DNA from: an uncultured Alteromonadaceae bacterium
Lineage (GTDB): Bacteria > Pseudomonadota > Gammaproteobacteria > Enterobacterales > Alteromonadaceae
Direction of reading: 5' to 3'
DNA length: 47,835 bases
Assembly: GCA_938085045.1 (NCBI GenBank)
Contig: CALKGI010000095.1
Span: forward strand, 1-47,835
A program made the position numbers and the translations under genes. Within the stretch, counting starts at the first letter, position 1; each line of letters opens with the position of its first letter. This document shows positions 16,247 to 24,225 of this stretch, piece after piece. The notes below the pieces were generated by a model. It made no database searches and was not told where the DNA came from. It was given only the letters and a program-made list of their open reading frames with translations.

Positions 16247-17239
16247 CTACTTCTGTATGTTCCAAATTTCTGCAAGGCCACTAGAGCTTTCTGACAGTAA
16301 TTGGGTATCGTTTTTAATAAAAGCTACGCTGTGCACCACAGCCCCTTTGGGACGAGATTGTTCTCTTGGTGCAACAGTCCAATCTTGTAATTTTTGACCT
16401 GTTTTTACATCCCACAAAGTCAGTTTACGCGATGGTGCACCAGTGGCCAGCAAAGTGCCATCGTTGTTAAAGCGTACTGAGCTGAAAACATTTTGACGGG
16501 CGGTATATTTGAGGCGACTGATGGGTTTGCCATTGCTTAAGTCCCACACCTGCGCCTGTTTTTGGCTGTCGGCAGTGAAAGCATATTTTCTTGTTGGGTC
16601 AAGTGCAACTTTGGTGACTCTGCTGGGGTGATTGAAGCGATGTATTACCTGACCGCTTTGAGTATCCCATAAGTAGGCGACATAATCGTTCGAACCTGTT
16701 AAGGCGTAACGGCCATTGTCTGACAGTGCTACTGAGTTTACTTTTTCTTGATGTCCCATAAACTCAATTCGCCGGCCTGTTGCGGTGGTGATATGCACCA
16801 CCACACCGCTACTTTTTCCTACCAATATATGTTGCCCACCGTTAGAAACCGCGACATCGCGAATGTTGGATTCTCTGACTTTGACAAATGCCACCGATTT
16901 GCCGGTTGCTATGTCCCATAGTGCAAAATTATCTCGGTCGGCGGTTAGAGCGTGACTGTTGTCGGGCGAAATAGCGCTCACCAAAACCAGATTGTTAGCG
17001 CTGCCTTGATGGCTCCATTGGTATTTTAAACCATTGGTCTTTAAGTCCCACAGGCTTAGGCCATGATGAATGCTCGACACTACGGCGTAACTGCCGTCGC
17101 GCGAAAGGGTGGCTGAATATGAACTGTCTACGGCATGTTCAAAACGGGCAACTGAATCGTTCTTTTCACTGCTGCAACCGGTTAAAAGCAACGGCAGTAG
17201 CAAGCTGTATTGCAACAAAAGAGTAACTAATGGTTTCAT
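16247..17239 (-). CDS. WD40-repeat lipoprotein
   Basis: A 330-residue protein with a lipoprotein signal (MKPLVTLLLQYSLLLPLLLTGC; lipobox LLTGC, lipidated Cys22) and about seven WD-like blades. Clear ones include GLSLWDLKT, FALWDIATG, AYLWDTQSGQ, AQVWDLSNGK, LTLWDVKTGQ and AEIWNIQK, with the D-G-R-YA-L pattern between blades. It should be a single seven-bladed propeller anchored to a membrane and facing the periplasm. Such domains hold protein partners; the partner is not known. It is upstream of slyX in an apparent two-gene transcript and divergent from fkpA. A BamB-like or outer-membrane scaffold role would be guesswork. Confidence 0.85.
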   Translation of the reverse strand: MKPLVTLLLQYSLLLPLLLTGCSSEKNDSVARFEHAVDSSYSATLSRDGSYAVVSSIHHGLSLWDLKTNGLKYQWSHQGSANNLVLVSAISPDNSHALTADRDNFALWDIATGKSVAFVKVRESNIRDVAVSNGGQHILVGKSSGVVVHITTATGRRIEFMGHQEKVNSVALSDNGRYALTGSNDYVAYLWDTQSGQVIHRFNHPSRVTKVALDPTRKYAFTADSQKQAQVWDLSNGKPISRLKYTARQNVFSSVRFNNDGTLLATGAPSRKLTLWDVKTGQKLQDWTVAPREQSRPKGAVVHSVAFIKNDTQLLSESSSGLAEIWNIQK

Positions 17240-17309
17240 ATTCGCGTTTTGGATGGAAAATTCCTTAACTCTTATCTTACAACAGGGTAGTATATGGCCC
17301 CTAATTTTT

Positions 17310-17332
17310 TTAATTATTATTATTATTATAAT
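17310..17332. repeat. TTA microsatellite upstream of fkpA
   Basis: About five ATT/TTA units, ending in a TATAAT-like sequence at 17327-17332, lie in the divergent region between the WD40 lipoprotein gene and fkpA. The TATAAT is too near the fkpA start (19 bases) to be a comfortable promoter, so I treat the tract as a repeat only. Confidence 0.6.
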
Positions 17333-17350
17333 CTTGTGTTGGAGTAAAAA

Positions 17351-18172
17351 ATGCGTTCTATTTTTAAGGTGTCGTTGTTAGCGGCAAGTATGGCAATGGT
17401 TGGTTGTGGCGGCGAAGCTGAAACTAAAACTGATGCAACGGCTAAAACCGATGCAGCCAAAACTGAAGTTAAAGCCCAAGCGGTCGAAGCGACCAAAACG
17501 ACTAAGGTCGTACCAGGGGCCCCGCAAACTGACTTGGAAAAGCAAAGCTACGGTTTGGGTGTTAGCTTTGGTAACTACCTCAAGCGCGCATTGGATGAGA
17601 ACAAAAAAGTCGAAGTTAACCTCGACACTGCAATGGTCATGAACGGTGTTACTGATGCGGTTGAAGGCACTGAGAAATTATCCAAAGAAGAAATCGAAAC
17701 TGTAATGAAGGCGCTTGATACATTGACTCGTGCTAAGCACGCTGAAATGGCCGAAAAATTAAAAGCCGAAGCTGTTAAAGCAGGTACTGATTTCTTGGCT
17801 GAGCATGCCAAAAAAGAAGGTGTTAAAACCACTGAATCTGGTTTGCAATACACGGTTGTTTCTTTGGGCGATGGCAAAAAGCCAGGTCCACAAGACCGTG
17901 TTAAAGTACATTACAAAGGCACGCTTATTGACGGCGTAGAATTCGACAGCTCTTACAAGCGTGATGAGCCAGCTGTATTTGGTGTAGGCCAAGTAATCAA
18001 AGGTTGGACTGAAGGTCTTCAGTTGATGCCTGTAGGCAGTAAATTTACTTTTGCTATTCCTTCAGAGTTGGCATACGGCGAAAGAGCAACAGGTAAAATC
18101 ACCCCGCATTCAACTTTGTTGTTTGATGTTGAATTGTTGAGCATTGAATCTGGTGCACCTGCTGCACATTAA
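17351..18172 (+). CDS. fkpA: FKBP-type peptidyl-prolyl isomerase FkpA, lipoprotein form
   Basis: A 273-residue protein. The N-terminus (MRSIFKVSLLAASMAMVGCG) carries a lipobox ending at Cys19, so it should be membrane-anchored in the periplasm, whereas E. coli FkpA is soluble. A low-complexity Lys/Thr/Ala spacer (about 20-55) is followed by the FKBP N-terminal dimerisation domain (about 60-150, QSYGLGVSFGNYL) and the FKBP isomerase domain (about 160-268, VKVHYKGTLIDGVEFDSSY, GQVIKGWTEGLQLMPVGSK, IPSELAYGE). It catalyses cis-trans isomerisation of prolyl bonds and acts as a chaperone for exported proteins. GGAG lies 7 bases before ATG 17351. A strong terminator follows. Confidence 0.95.
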   Translation: MRSIFKVSLLAASMAMVGCGGEAETKTDATAKTDAAKTEVKAQAVEATKTTKVVPGAPQTDLEKQSYGLGVSFGNYLKRALDENKKVEVNLDTAMVMNGVTDAVEGTEKLSKEEIETVMKALDTLTRAKHAEMAEKLKAEAVKAGTDFLAEHAKKEGVKTTESGLQYTVVSLGDGKKPGPQDRVKVHYKGTLIDGVEFDSSYKRDEPAVFGVGQVIKGWTEGLQLMPVGSKFTFAIPSELAYGERATGKITPHSTLLFDVELLSIESGAPAAH

Positions 18173-18197
18173 TCTGGTTGCTATTAACTCCAGAGAC

Positions 18198-18226
18198 AAA
18201 AAAGCCACTCAATGAGTGGCTTTTTT
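18198..18226. terminator. Bidirectional rho-independent terminator after fkpA
   Basis: AAAAAAGCCACTC and GAGTGGCTTTTTT form a stem with a small loop and T-runs on both strands. It ends the fkpA transcript and can also stop transcripts coming from rsd. Confidence 0.93.
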
Positions 18227-18331
18227 GATGACCATGGAAGGTCGAATGTCGCGGGTTCATGGATGAACAGGAGCGACTATTTAAGGCGTTTGATAAAACA
18301 TAAAAAACGCCTGCGACAATCAAATTAGAGA

Positions 18332-18820
18332 TTAGTGCTTTTGATATAAAGTCTCAATCAACTCATCTTCAAAACCAAAACGCTCTTCAAGTGCTTGGCC
18401 AACTTGTGACAAATCTGTATCGAATGAGGCAAAGATTTCTTCAGCATTTTTACCCGCATTTTCGGGGCTACTTGCATCGGCATATCGATCGTTGAAAGTA
18501 AGAGCTGTATCGGTGGTGCAGTCTATTTTTGGATATAATTTGGTGGCCAGAGAGTGGCTGTCGTTTCCGTTGATTTTACAGGCTTTGACAATTTGTTCAT
18601 AAACTTCAAAATGACCAGCTGAGATATAGTCCATCATAACCTGACAAAACAGCAATATATCTTTTTCGTCGGGTAGTGCTTTTTCTTGTTGGTCAAACTG
18701 GGATGTTCCGGCGAGCTGACAATAACGAACCAATAATTCTTGGCGTTCGTTTAACCAGTTATCGATGGCTGAGTGCGAGCCTCCCCACTTGTCTTGTGCT
18801 TGTTCTAATCGGGTAAGCAT
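18332..18820 (-). CDS. rsd: Rsd/AlgQ family anti-sigma-70 factor
   Basis: A 162-residue all-helical protein matching Rsd: MLTRLEQAQDKWGGSHSAID, WLNERQELLVRYCQLAG, FCQVMMDYISAGHFEVYEQI and the C-terminal LSQVGQALEERFGFEDELIE. Rsd binds region 4 of the housekeeping sigma factor in stationary phase and so favours alternative sigma factors; the Pseudomonas homologue AlgQ influences alginate and other regulons. In E. coli rsd is also beside hemE (with nudC between). Here it is divergent from hemE with a 332-base gap. Length and key motifs are normal. Confidence 0.93.
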   Translation of the reverse strand: MLTRLEQAQDKWGGSHSAIDNWLNERQELLVRYCQLAGTSQFDQQEKALPDEKDILLFCQVMMDYISAGHFEVYEQIVKACKINGNDSHSLATKLYPKIDCTTDTALTFNDRYADASSPENAGKNAEEIFASFDTDLSQVGQALEERFGFEDELIETLYQKH

Positions 18821-19152
18821 AGTGATTAATACTCCAATAGCGACTTGGTATAAAACCTGAAAAACCTTGTAGCCCTACTATATCAAAATGGACGCCAAGG
18901 TAAAGCCATTTTCAAATCGATGATTTTAATCAGAAAACCTTAACGGTTTGTTCGTTTAACAATTGTGGTGCAGATGCTTTGTCAATATTTAGGCGTCAAT
19001 TCGGTTTTTTGTTAGTAATCCATCACGGCAAAAAATCTTCCTTGTAAGGGAAATAGTCCGATAAATTGTCGGGGAAATGTTAGTGACCGGATAGAATTCA
19101 GTGTTACAATCTCGCCATTAAAACGTATCAATCAGATTAAGAGCACAATTTC
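18821..19152. other. Divergent rsd/hemE promoter region
   Basis: A 332-base gap without an ORF. It holds a short inverted repeat CCGAtaaattgTCGG (19049-19063) and a TACAAT-like -10 candidate about 40 bases before hemE. Nothing else stands out. Confidence 0.45.
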
Positions 19153-20223
19153 ATGTCAGTATTGAAAAATGATAGTTATATTCGCGCTTTGTTAAGGCAA
19201 CCTGTCGAACGCACACCGGTATGGATGATGCGTCAAGCTGGGCGGTATTTACCAGAATATCGGGCGTTACGAGAAAAAGCCGGCGACTTTATGGCGGTTT
19301 GTACCAACCCTGAGTTGGCCTGTGAAGTGACGATGCAACCGTTGCGTCGTTTTGATTTAGATGCGGCGATTTTGTTCAGCGATATTTTGACTATTCCTGA
19401 TGCCATGGGGCTAGGTTTGCATTTTGAAACGGGCGAAGGCCCTCGTTTTGAACGCACTATTCAAAGTGTTGCAGATGTGGTTAATTTGCCAATACCAGAC
19501 CCAGAACAAGAGTTGCGTTATGTGATGGATGCAGTGCGCACTATTCGCCGTGAACTCAATGGCGATGTCCCGCTGATTGGCTTTTCGGGTAGCCCATGGA
19601 CGTTGGCGACTTATATGATTGAAGGTGGCAGTAGCAAGACTTTCAGTAAGATTAAAAAGATGGCATTTTGCGAGCCAGAAGTGCTGCATATGTTGTTAGA
19701 CAAATTGGCCGATTCTGTGATCTTGTACTTGAACGCCCAAATTGCTGCTGGTGCTCAGGCGGTTCAAATCTTTGATACTTGGGGTGGCATCTTAACGCCA
19801 AGAGATTATAAAGAATATTCACTGTATTACATGGACAAAATCGTGAAGGGCTTAACCCGCGAATATGAAGGCAATCCGGTTCCTGTAACCTTGTTCACTA
19901 AAAATGGTGGTATGTGGATTGAAGACATAGCAGCCACAGGTTGTGACGCGATTGGCATAGATTGGACGATTGATATGGGCAATGCCCGTAAAAGAGTGGG
20001 CGATAAAGTTGCCTTGCAAGGCAATATGGATCCGGCAGTTTTACACGCTGATCCAGACCGTATCCGTCAAGAAGTTCAGATTATTCTTGATAGTTACGGC
20101 CAAGGTCCGGGACATGTATTTAACCTCGGTCATGGCATCACACCAGATGTAGCCCCTGAGAATGCCGGTGTGTTTATTGACGCCGTACATGAGCTGAGCA
20201 TGGCTTATCATCTGTTTGATTGA
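19153..20223 (+). CDS. hemE: Uroporphyrinogen decarboxylase
   Basis: A 356-residue protein, the normal length. The N-terminal signature [20 protein letters not shown] contains the invariant Arg residues that bind substrate carboxylates; the second signature [17 protein letters not shown] follows, then the catalytic Asp region ([14 protein letters not shown]), and [20 protein letters not shown] at the end. The enzyme removes four acetate carboxyl groups from uroporphyrinogen III to give coproporphyrinogen III in haem synthesis, in the cytoplasm. A strong terminator follows. Confidence 0.98.
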   Translation: MSVLKNDSYIRALLRQPVERTPVWMMRQAGRYLPEYRALREKAGDFMAVCTNPELACEVTMQPLRRFDLDAAILFSDILTIPDAMGLGLHFETGEGPRFERTIQSVADVVNLPIPDPEQELRYVMDAVRTIRRELNGDVPLIGFSGSPWTLATYMIEGGSSKTFSKIKKMAFCEPEVLHMLLDKLADSVILYLNAQIAAGAQAVQIFDTWGGILTPRDYKEYSLYYMDKIVKGLTREYEGNPVPVTLFTKNGGMWIEDIAATGCDAIGIDWTIDMGNARKRVGDKVALQGNMDPAVLHADPDRIRQEVQIILDSYGQGPGHVFNLGHGITPDVAPENAGVFIDAVHELSMAYHLFD

Positions 20224-20241
20224 TGAACAGGTTCGATAATT

Positions 20242-20267
20242 AAAAAGGGGCCTTTTGGCCCCTTTTT
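20242..20267. terminator. Bidirectional terminator between hemE and yacG
   Basis: AAAAAGGGGCC-TTTT-GGCCCCTTTTT is a perfect stem with A- and T-tracts. It lies between the converging hemE and yacG genes and should serve both. Confidence 0.95.
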
Positions 20268-20288
20268 ATTGAATGTTGATAAGCTTAT

Positions 20289-20531
20289 TCATTCTTTAAA
20301 AAACGAATCTCCACCTTCTTGTTGCTGTAACATCGCTTCGATATCTTCTATATCAGTCGCTAGGGTTATATCTGTGAATCCTGGTTTACCGGCTATTTTG
20401 TGATTTTCATCTGCCCATTCGCCCAAATCTATTAATTGACAACGTTTGGAACAAAAAGGACGGTACTCGCTTGCGGCCTGCCAAATAACATCTTTTTGAC
20501 AGGTAGGGCAATTAACTTTGGTTTGAGACAT
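20289..20531 (-). CDS. yacG: DNA gyrase inhibitor YacG
   Basis: An 80-residue protein with the YacG zinc-binding set: CPTCQ near the N-terminus and CSKRC further on, then the hallmark [16 protein letters not shown]. YacG binds GyrB and prevents gyrase from binding DNA in E. coli. It is the last gene of the pil-coaE-zapD-yacG series, the order found in many gammaproteobacteria, 81 bases after zapD. The C-terminal tail is acidic ([16 protein letters not shown]) as in other members. Confidence 0.95.
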   Translation of the reverse strand: MSQTKVNCPTCQKDVIWQAASEYRPFCSKRCQLIDLGEWADENHKIAGKPGFTDITLATDIEDIEAMLQQQEGGDSFFKE

Positions 20532-20612
20532 AGGAATTCCGATGATGAGAGTTGTTGTTGGTTCAATACTTTGATAATACCAGCTTAGCTGCGCCTGTGA
20601 ACAACGCGGCCA

Positions 20613-21359
20613 CTAACAGCGGGCTAAAGAAAACATGATGTCTTCTTCAACATTGGTTCGCCCTGCCTGATCGCACAGTCGCATAAATCGTACGGCATAG
20701 CGATACTTGTTGCCGCTGACGGTAGGGTAGGCGCCATAGGCTGGGGTATATTTTATTCTAACGAGTTCGATGTTTTCTGTGTTGTCTTGATAAAAACCGT
20801 TGGCGGCTTTTATAGAGGCAAATGCACCACGTTCACGGGCAAAGCTAAGTACCAAGCTGATGGCTTCGTGAGTCGAGGCCAAGTGTTGTAGCCAGCCGCT
20901 GATTTGCTGCGATTGCTCTTCTGGCGGCAGTTGCATCCAAAAATGCAATTGTGGCAGGTCAAAATTACAGTGACCCCCGGGAATGGCAAAACGTTGTTTG
21001 ATGCTGGCTAAAAATGGGTCATCTTTGATTGGCGTGCAAATTCGATGTTTTTTACTCAATGCACTTTGCAGAGCAATGACTCTTTTGAGCATTTCTTCTA
21101 ACGCTTCATTGCAAATTTCTGGGTGTTGAGCCCATTTCACCAAACTATGTTCACTGCGCTCAAGTTCTTTGCTCAATTCGCCGCGTATATCATTGCGTTC
21201 TAAAAGATCGACCAAGGCAAACAAAGCTTCAAAAAATCCCATCGGCTGAAATTCATGTTGCAGGTTTTTACAGTTTTCTATTTGAGTGAACAAATGCTCG
21301 ACACGCATAAAGCTGCGCATCTTTTCATTTAATGGGTGTTCGTATATAACCAGACTCAT
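20613..21359 (-). CDS. zapD: Cell division protein ZapD
   Basis: A 248-residue protein, the family's length (E. coli 247). Recognisable segments are YEHPLNEKMRSFMRVEHLF at the start, FFEALFALVDLLERNDIRGE, IPGGHCNFDLPQLHFWM and RYAVRFMRLCDQAGR. ZapD (YacF) bundles FtsZ filaments by binding the FtsZ C-terminal tail and so stabilises the Z ring. It sits between coaE and yacG as in E. coli. The 96-base gap from coaE is wide enough for a promoter of its own, but none is obvious. Confidence 0.96.
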   Translation of the reverse strand: MSLVIYEHPLNEKMRSFMRVEHLFTQIENCKNLQHEFQPMGFFEALFALVDLLERNDIRGELSKELERSEHSLVKWAQHPEICNEALEEMLKRVIALQSALSKKHRICTPIKDDPFLASIKQRFAIPGGHCNFDLPQLHFWMQLPPEEQSQQISGWLQHLASTHEAISLVLSFARERGAFASIKAANGFYQDNTENIELVRIKYTPAYGAYPTVSGNKYRYAVRFMRLCDQAGRTNVEEDIMFSLARC

Positions 21360-21455
21360 TTGACCTATCCGACTCCAAATTTTTCGGAGCTTTAACGCTT
21401 ACAAAATAATTTCAACTGAATTAGGAATAATACCTAAGTCACTGTTTCGCACATA

Positions 21456-22064
21456 CTAGGTTTTCTTTTTAGATAAAGCCATATATTTTGCATGTAATTG
21501 TTCAATTTGTGGTTTTACCTCGGCCCAAGGCAAATCGTTATTGATGACAACATCGGCTTTGGCCAGTCTGTCGGTGCGGTTGATTTGCGCTTTGATGATG
21601 TTTTTGACTTGTTCAGTACTAACATTATCTCTACTGGCTGTTCTCGATATTTGCACTTGTTCGGGCACGTCGACAACAACACTGTTGTGAACGTATTTTT
21701 CAAGTTGGTTTTCAAACAGTAAAGGGGCAACCAAAAAGCAGTAATCAGATTCAGCCTCACCCAACTCTTTAAGAATTTGCTCGCGAATGGCTGGATGCAT
21801 CAGCGCGTTGAGCCACTGCTTTTTGTCCGGGTCAGAAAAAATAGCCGCTCTGAGCGCGCCACGGTCTAATGTCTGGTCGGGTAATAGCATCTGTTGGCCA
21901 AATTGCTTAACGATAGCTTTAAGACAATCAGATTCGGGTTTGACTATATCTCGCGCAATGACATCAGCATCTACCAGTGTGATACCAAGTCGGGCGAATT
22001 CATCAGCCACCGTGGTTTTACCACTACCTATGCCGCCAGTTAACCCTACAATGTATTTACTCAT
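21456..22064 (-). CDS. coaE: Dephospho-CoA kinase
   Basis: A 202-residue protein beginning MSKYIVGLTGGIGSGKTTVA, with the P-loop GGIGSGKT at about residues 10-17. The CoA-binding and lid elements LVDADVIARDIVKP, RGALRAAIFSDPDKKQWLNA, HPAIREQI and VAPLLFENQLEKYVH are all present. CoaE phosphorylates the 3'-hydroxyl of dephospho-CoA, the last step of CoA synthesis. It starts 5 bases after the prepilin peptidase stop, so it belongs to the pil operon as in many gammaproteobacteria. Confidence 0.97.
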   Translation of the reverse strand: MSKYIVGLTGGIGSGKTTVADEFARLGITLVDADVIARDIVKPESDCLKAIVKQFGQQMLLPDQTLDRGALRAAIFSDPDKKQWLNALMHPAIREQILKELGEAESDYCFLVAPLLFENQLEKYVHNSVVVDVPEQVQISRTASRDNVSTEQVKNIIKAQINRTDRLAKADVVINNDLPWAEVKPQIEQLHAKYMALSKKKT

Positions 22065-22069
22065 CTGTT

Positions 22070-22975
22070 TTACAATGCCTGATAGAAATAGTTTTGTAGG
22101 TAAAATTCAATCATTGAGTCTCCCCACAACAAAGCAATCCACCCGGCAATGGCGATGTACGGGCCAAAGGGGACTTGGGTGTTCTTGCCTTTTTTCTGGG
22201 CATACAGAATGCCCATGACAAATACGGCACCGACAAAAGAAGACAGCAATAAGATTAAAAATACACTCTGCCAGCCAAGCCATGCGCCAAATACGGCCAT
22301 TAACTTAAAATCGCCATAACCCATGCCTTCTTTACCGGTGGCCAGTTTAAACCCCCAGTAAACCGACCATAAGCTGAGATAACCTACACAAGCCCCAACA
22401 ATGGCATCGGTAGGTGATATTCCAAGGCCCCAAACTGCAACGAGCAAGCCTAGCCATAACAAGGGCAAGGTGATTTCATCAGGTAACAGCATGGTGTCAA
22501 AATCAATAAAGGTTAACGCAATTAAACCCCATGTCAGCACCAGATATAACAAAGTAACCTGAGTCGGCCCCCAATTTATGGCTACTGCCAGTGATAACAC
22601 TGCGGTAAGTAACTCGACTAAAGGATAGCGAATTGAGATGGGGTTTGCGCAGCCTGAACATTTGCCTCTTAGTACTAACCAACTGATAATTGGGATGTTT
22701 TCGAGCGCTGTTATTTTATGGCCGCACTTTGGACAAGCAGAGCGGGGAACCGATAGGTTATAAACTTCCTTTTCAGCATTTTCGACAGACGTTTTGTCTG
22801 CCAACTCTTCTACAAGGTATTCCCTGCATTCACAAACCCAGCTTTTCTCCATCATGATTGGCAAACGATGGATCACCACATTTAGAAAACTACCAATGAT
22901 TAAGCCAAACACCAACACGGTGCCATAAAAATAGGTCGGATAATTGACCATGACTACTATTATATCGTCGAACAT
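22070..22975 (-). CDS. pilD: Type IV prepilin peptidase / N-methyltransferase PilD
   Basis: A 301-residue inner-membrane protein with about eight hydrophobic segments. The N-terminal domain carries GSFLNVVIHRLPIMME and two CxxC pairs (CPKCGHKI and CSGCANPIS) that bind zinc. The aspartyl-protease residues are in IDFDTMLLPDEITLP and GYGDFKLMA. It cleaves the leader of PilA-type prepilins before the conserved Phe and methylates the new N-terminus; it may also serve type II secretion pseudopilins. Its ATG shares a base with the pilC stop (TAATG), so expression is coupled. Confidence 0.97.
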   Translation of the reverse strand: MFDDIIVVMVNYPTYFYGTVLVFGLIIGSFLNVVIHRLPIMMEKSWVCECREYLVEELADKTSVENAEKEVYNLSVPRSACPKCGHKITALENIPIISWLVLRGKCSGCANPISIRYPLVELLTAVLSLAVAINWGPTQVTLLYLVLTWGLIALTFIDFDTMLLPDEITLPLLWLGLLVAVWGLGISPTDAIVGACVGYLSLWSVYWGFKLATGKEGMGYGDFKLMAVFGAWLGWQSVFLILLLSSFVGAVFVMGILYAQKKGKNTQVPFGPYIAIAGWIALLWGDSMIEFYLQNYFYQAL

Positions 22976-24225
22976 TATTTGATAACTTTCCCCATTTCAA
23001 AGATTGGCAAATACATTGCGACAATCAGGCCGCCGATGACAACACCTAATACGGCCATGATCATCGGTTCTATTAATGCGGTTAAACCATCAACCGCATC
23101 GTCAACTTCTCCTTCATAGATGTTGGCCACTTTGTCCAACATACTGTCTAGTGCACCAGACTCTTCACCAATGGCAACCATTTGGGTAACCATTGGCGGA
23201 AAGATACCGGTGGCTTTCATTGCAAAGTTCATTTGGTTACCGGCAGAAACCTCAGAGCGAATTTCCATGATGGCTTTGCGGTAAACCGCATTACCCGATG
23301 CGCCTGCCGCCGACTCAAGCGCCTCTATCAAAGGCACACCTGCGGCAAAGGTGGTACTTAGTGTTCTGGCGTAACGGGCGACTGCGGCTTTATTTAAAAT
23401 CTCTCCAATGACCGGAATATTGAGCATAGTCGCGTCAACTTGGTCGCGAAATTTTGGACTTCGCCGGTGTACCCGCACAAACACATACCCGCCTGCAACC
23501 CCCCCCAACAAAACAACCCACCAATAAGCTTGCATGATTTCAGATAAGCCGATAACAAATAGCGTAAAGGCGGGTAACTCAGCGCCAAATCCGGCAAAGA
23601 TTTCTTGAAACTGCGGTACCACAAAGACTAGCAAAATACCGGTAACAATACCTGCAATAGAAAGGACGGCGACAGGATAGTTCATCGCTTTTTTGATTTT
23701 AGATTTGAGTGCCTCGGCTTTTTCTTTATAGGTGGCGACACGGCCAAATATATTGTCTAGTGCACCTGATTGTTCTCCCGAATGCACTAAATCACAATAG
23801 AGGTCGTCGAAGTACAGTGGGTATTCTCGCAAAGTGTCAGAAAAAGGCGCACCAGCTTGGACTTTGGTGTTGATCTCAATGATCAGCTTTTCCATTTTTT
23901 TATTCGGTGTGCCCATCGCTATCATTTCTAAGGTCTGAACCAATGCGACACCCGCTTGTAACATCGTGGCGACCTGACGAGTAAATACAGCGATATCGGC
24001 TGGAATGATGGGCTTGGAGCCATCCATACCAAACAAAGGTTTGGCTTTTTTCCTGACTTTAGTCGGCTTAATACCTTGTCTGCGCATCTCGGCTTTAACT
24101 TCAGTTGCCGATTTACCCTCTACCTCGCCAGAGACTTTTTTACCTTTGCGGTTCACACCTGCCCAGGTAAATATATCCGGCTCTTTTACTTTCGCTTTTG
24201 ATTTTTTACTCGCCATAACACTCAC
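22975..24225 (-). CDS. pilC: Type IV pilus inner-membrane platform protein PilC
   Basis: A 416-residue protein of the T2SF/GspF family if read from GTG 24225, whose first bases overlap the pilB stop (GTGA); ATG 24216 gives 413 residues. After a cytoplasmic KSKAKVKEPDIFTWAGVNRKGKKV segment come two repeated T2SF domains (about 75-200 and 280-400) with FTRQVATMLQAGVALVQTLE and YARTLSTTFAAGVPLIEALE. Three membrane helices are visible (near 176-198, 225-250 and 385-410). PilC anchors the pilus machine and couples it to the PilB extension motor. Confidence 0.96.
   Translation of the reverse strand: MSVMASKKSKAKVKEPDIFTWAGVNRKGKKVSGEVEGKSATEVKAEMRRQGIKPTKVRKKAKPLFGMDGSKPIIPADIAVFTRQVATMLQAGVALVQTLEMIAMGTPNKKMEKLIIEINTKVQAGAPFSDTLREYPLYFDDLYCDLVHSGEQSGALDNIFGRVATYKEKAEALKSKIKKAMNYPVAVLSIAGIVTGILLVFVVPQFQEIFAGFGAELPAFTLFVIGLSEIMQAYWWVVLLGGVAGGYVFVRVHRRSPKFRDQVDATMLNIPVIGEILNKAAVARYARTLSTTFAAGVPLIEALESAAGASGNAVYRKAIMEIRSEVSAGNQMNFAMKATGIFPPMVTQMVAIGEESGALDSMLDKVANIYEGEVDDAVDGLTALIEPMIMAVLGVVIGGLIVAMYLPIFEMGKVIK

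Noticed and set aside
17310..17332. TATAAT at the end of the TTA repeat as the fkpA promoter
   Set aside because: It is only 19 bases before the start codon and lacks a -35 partner.
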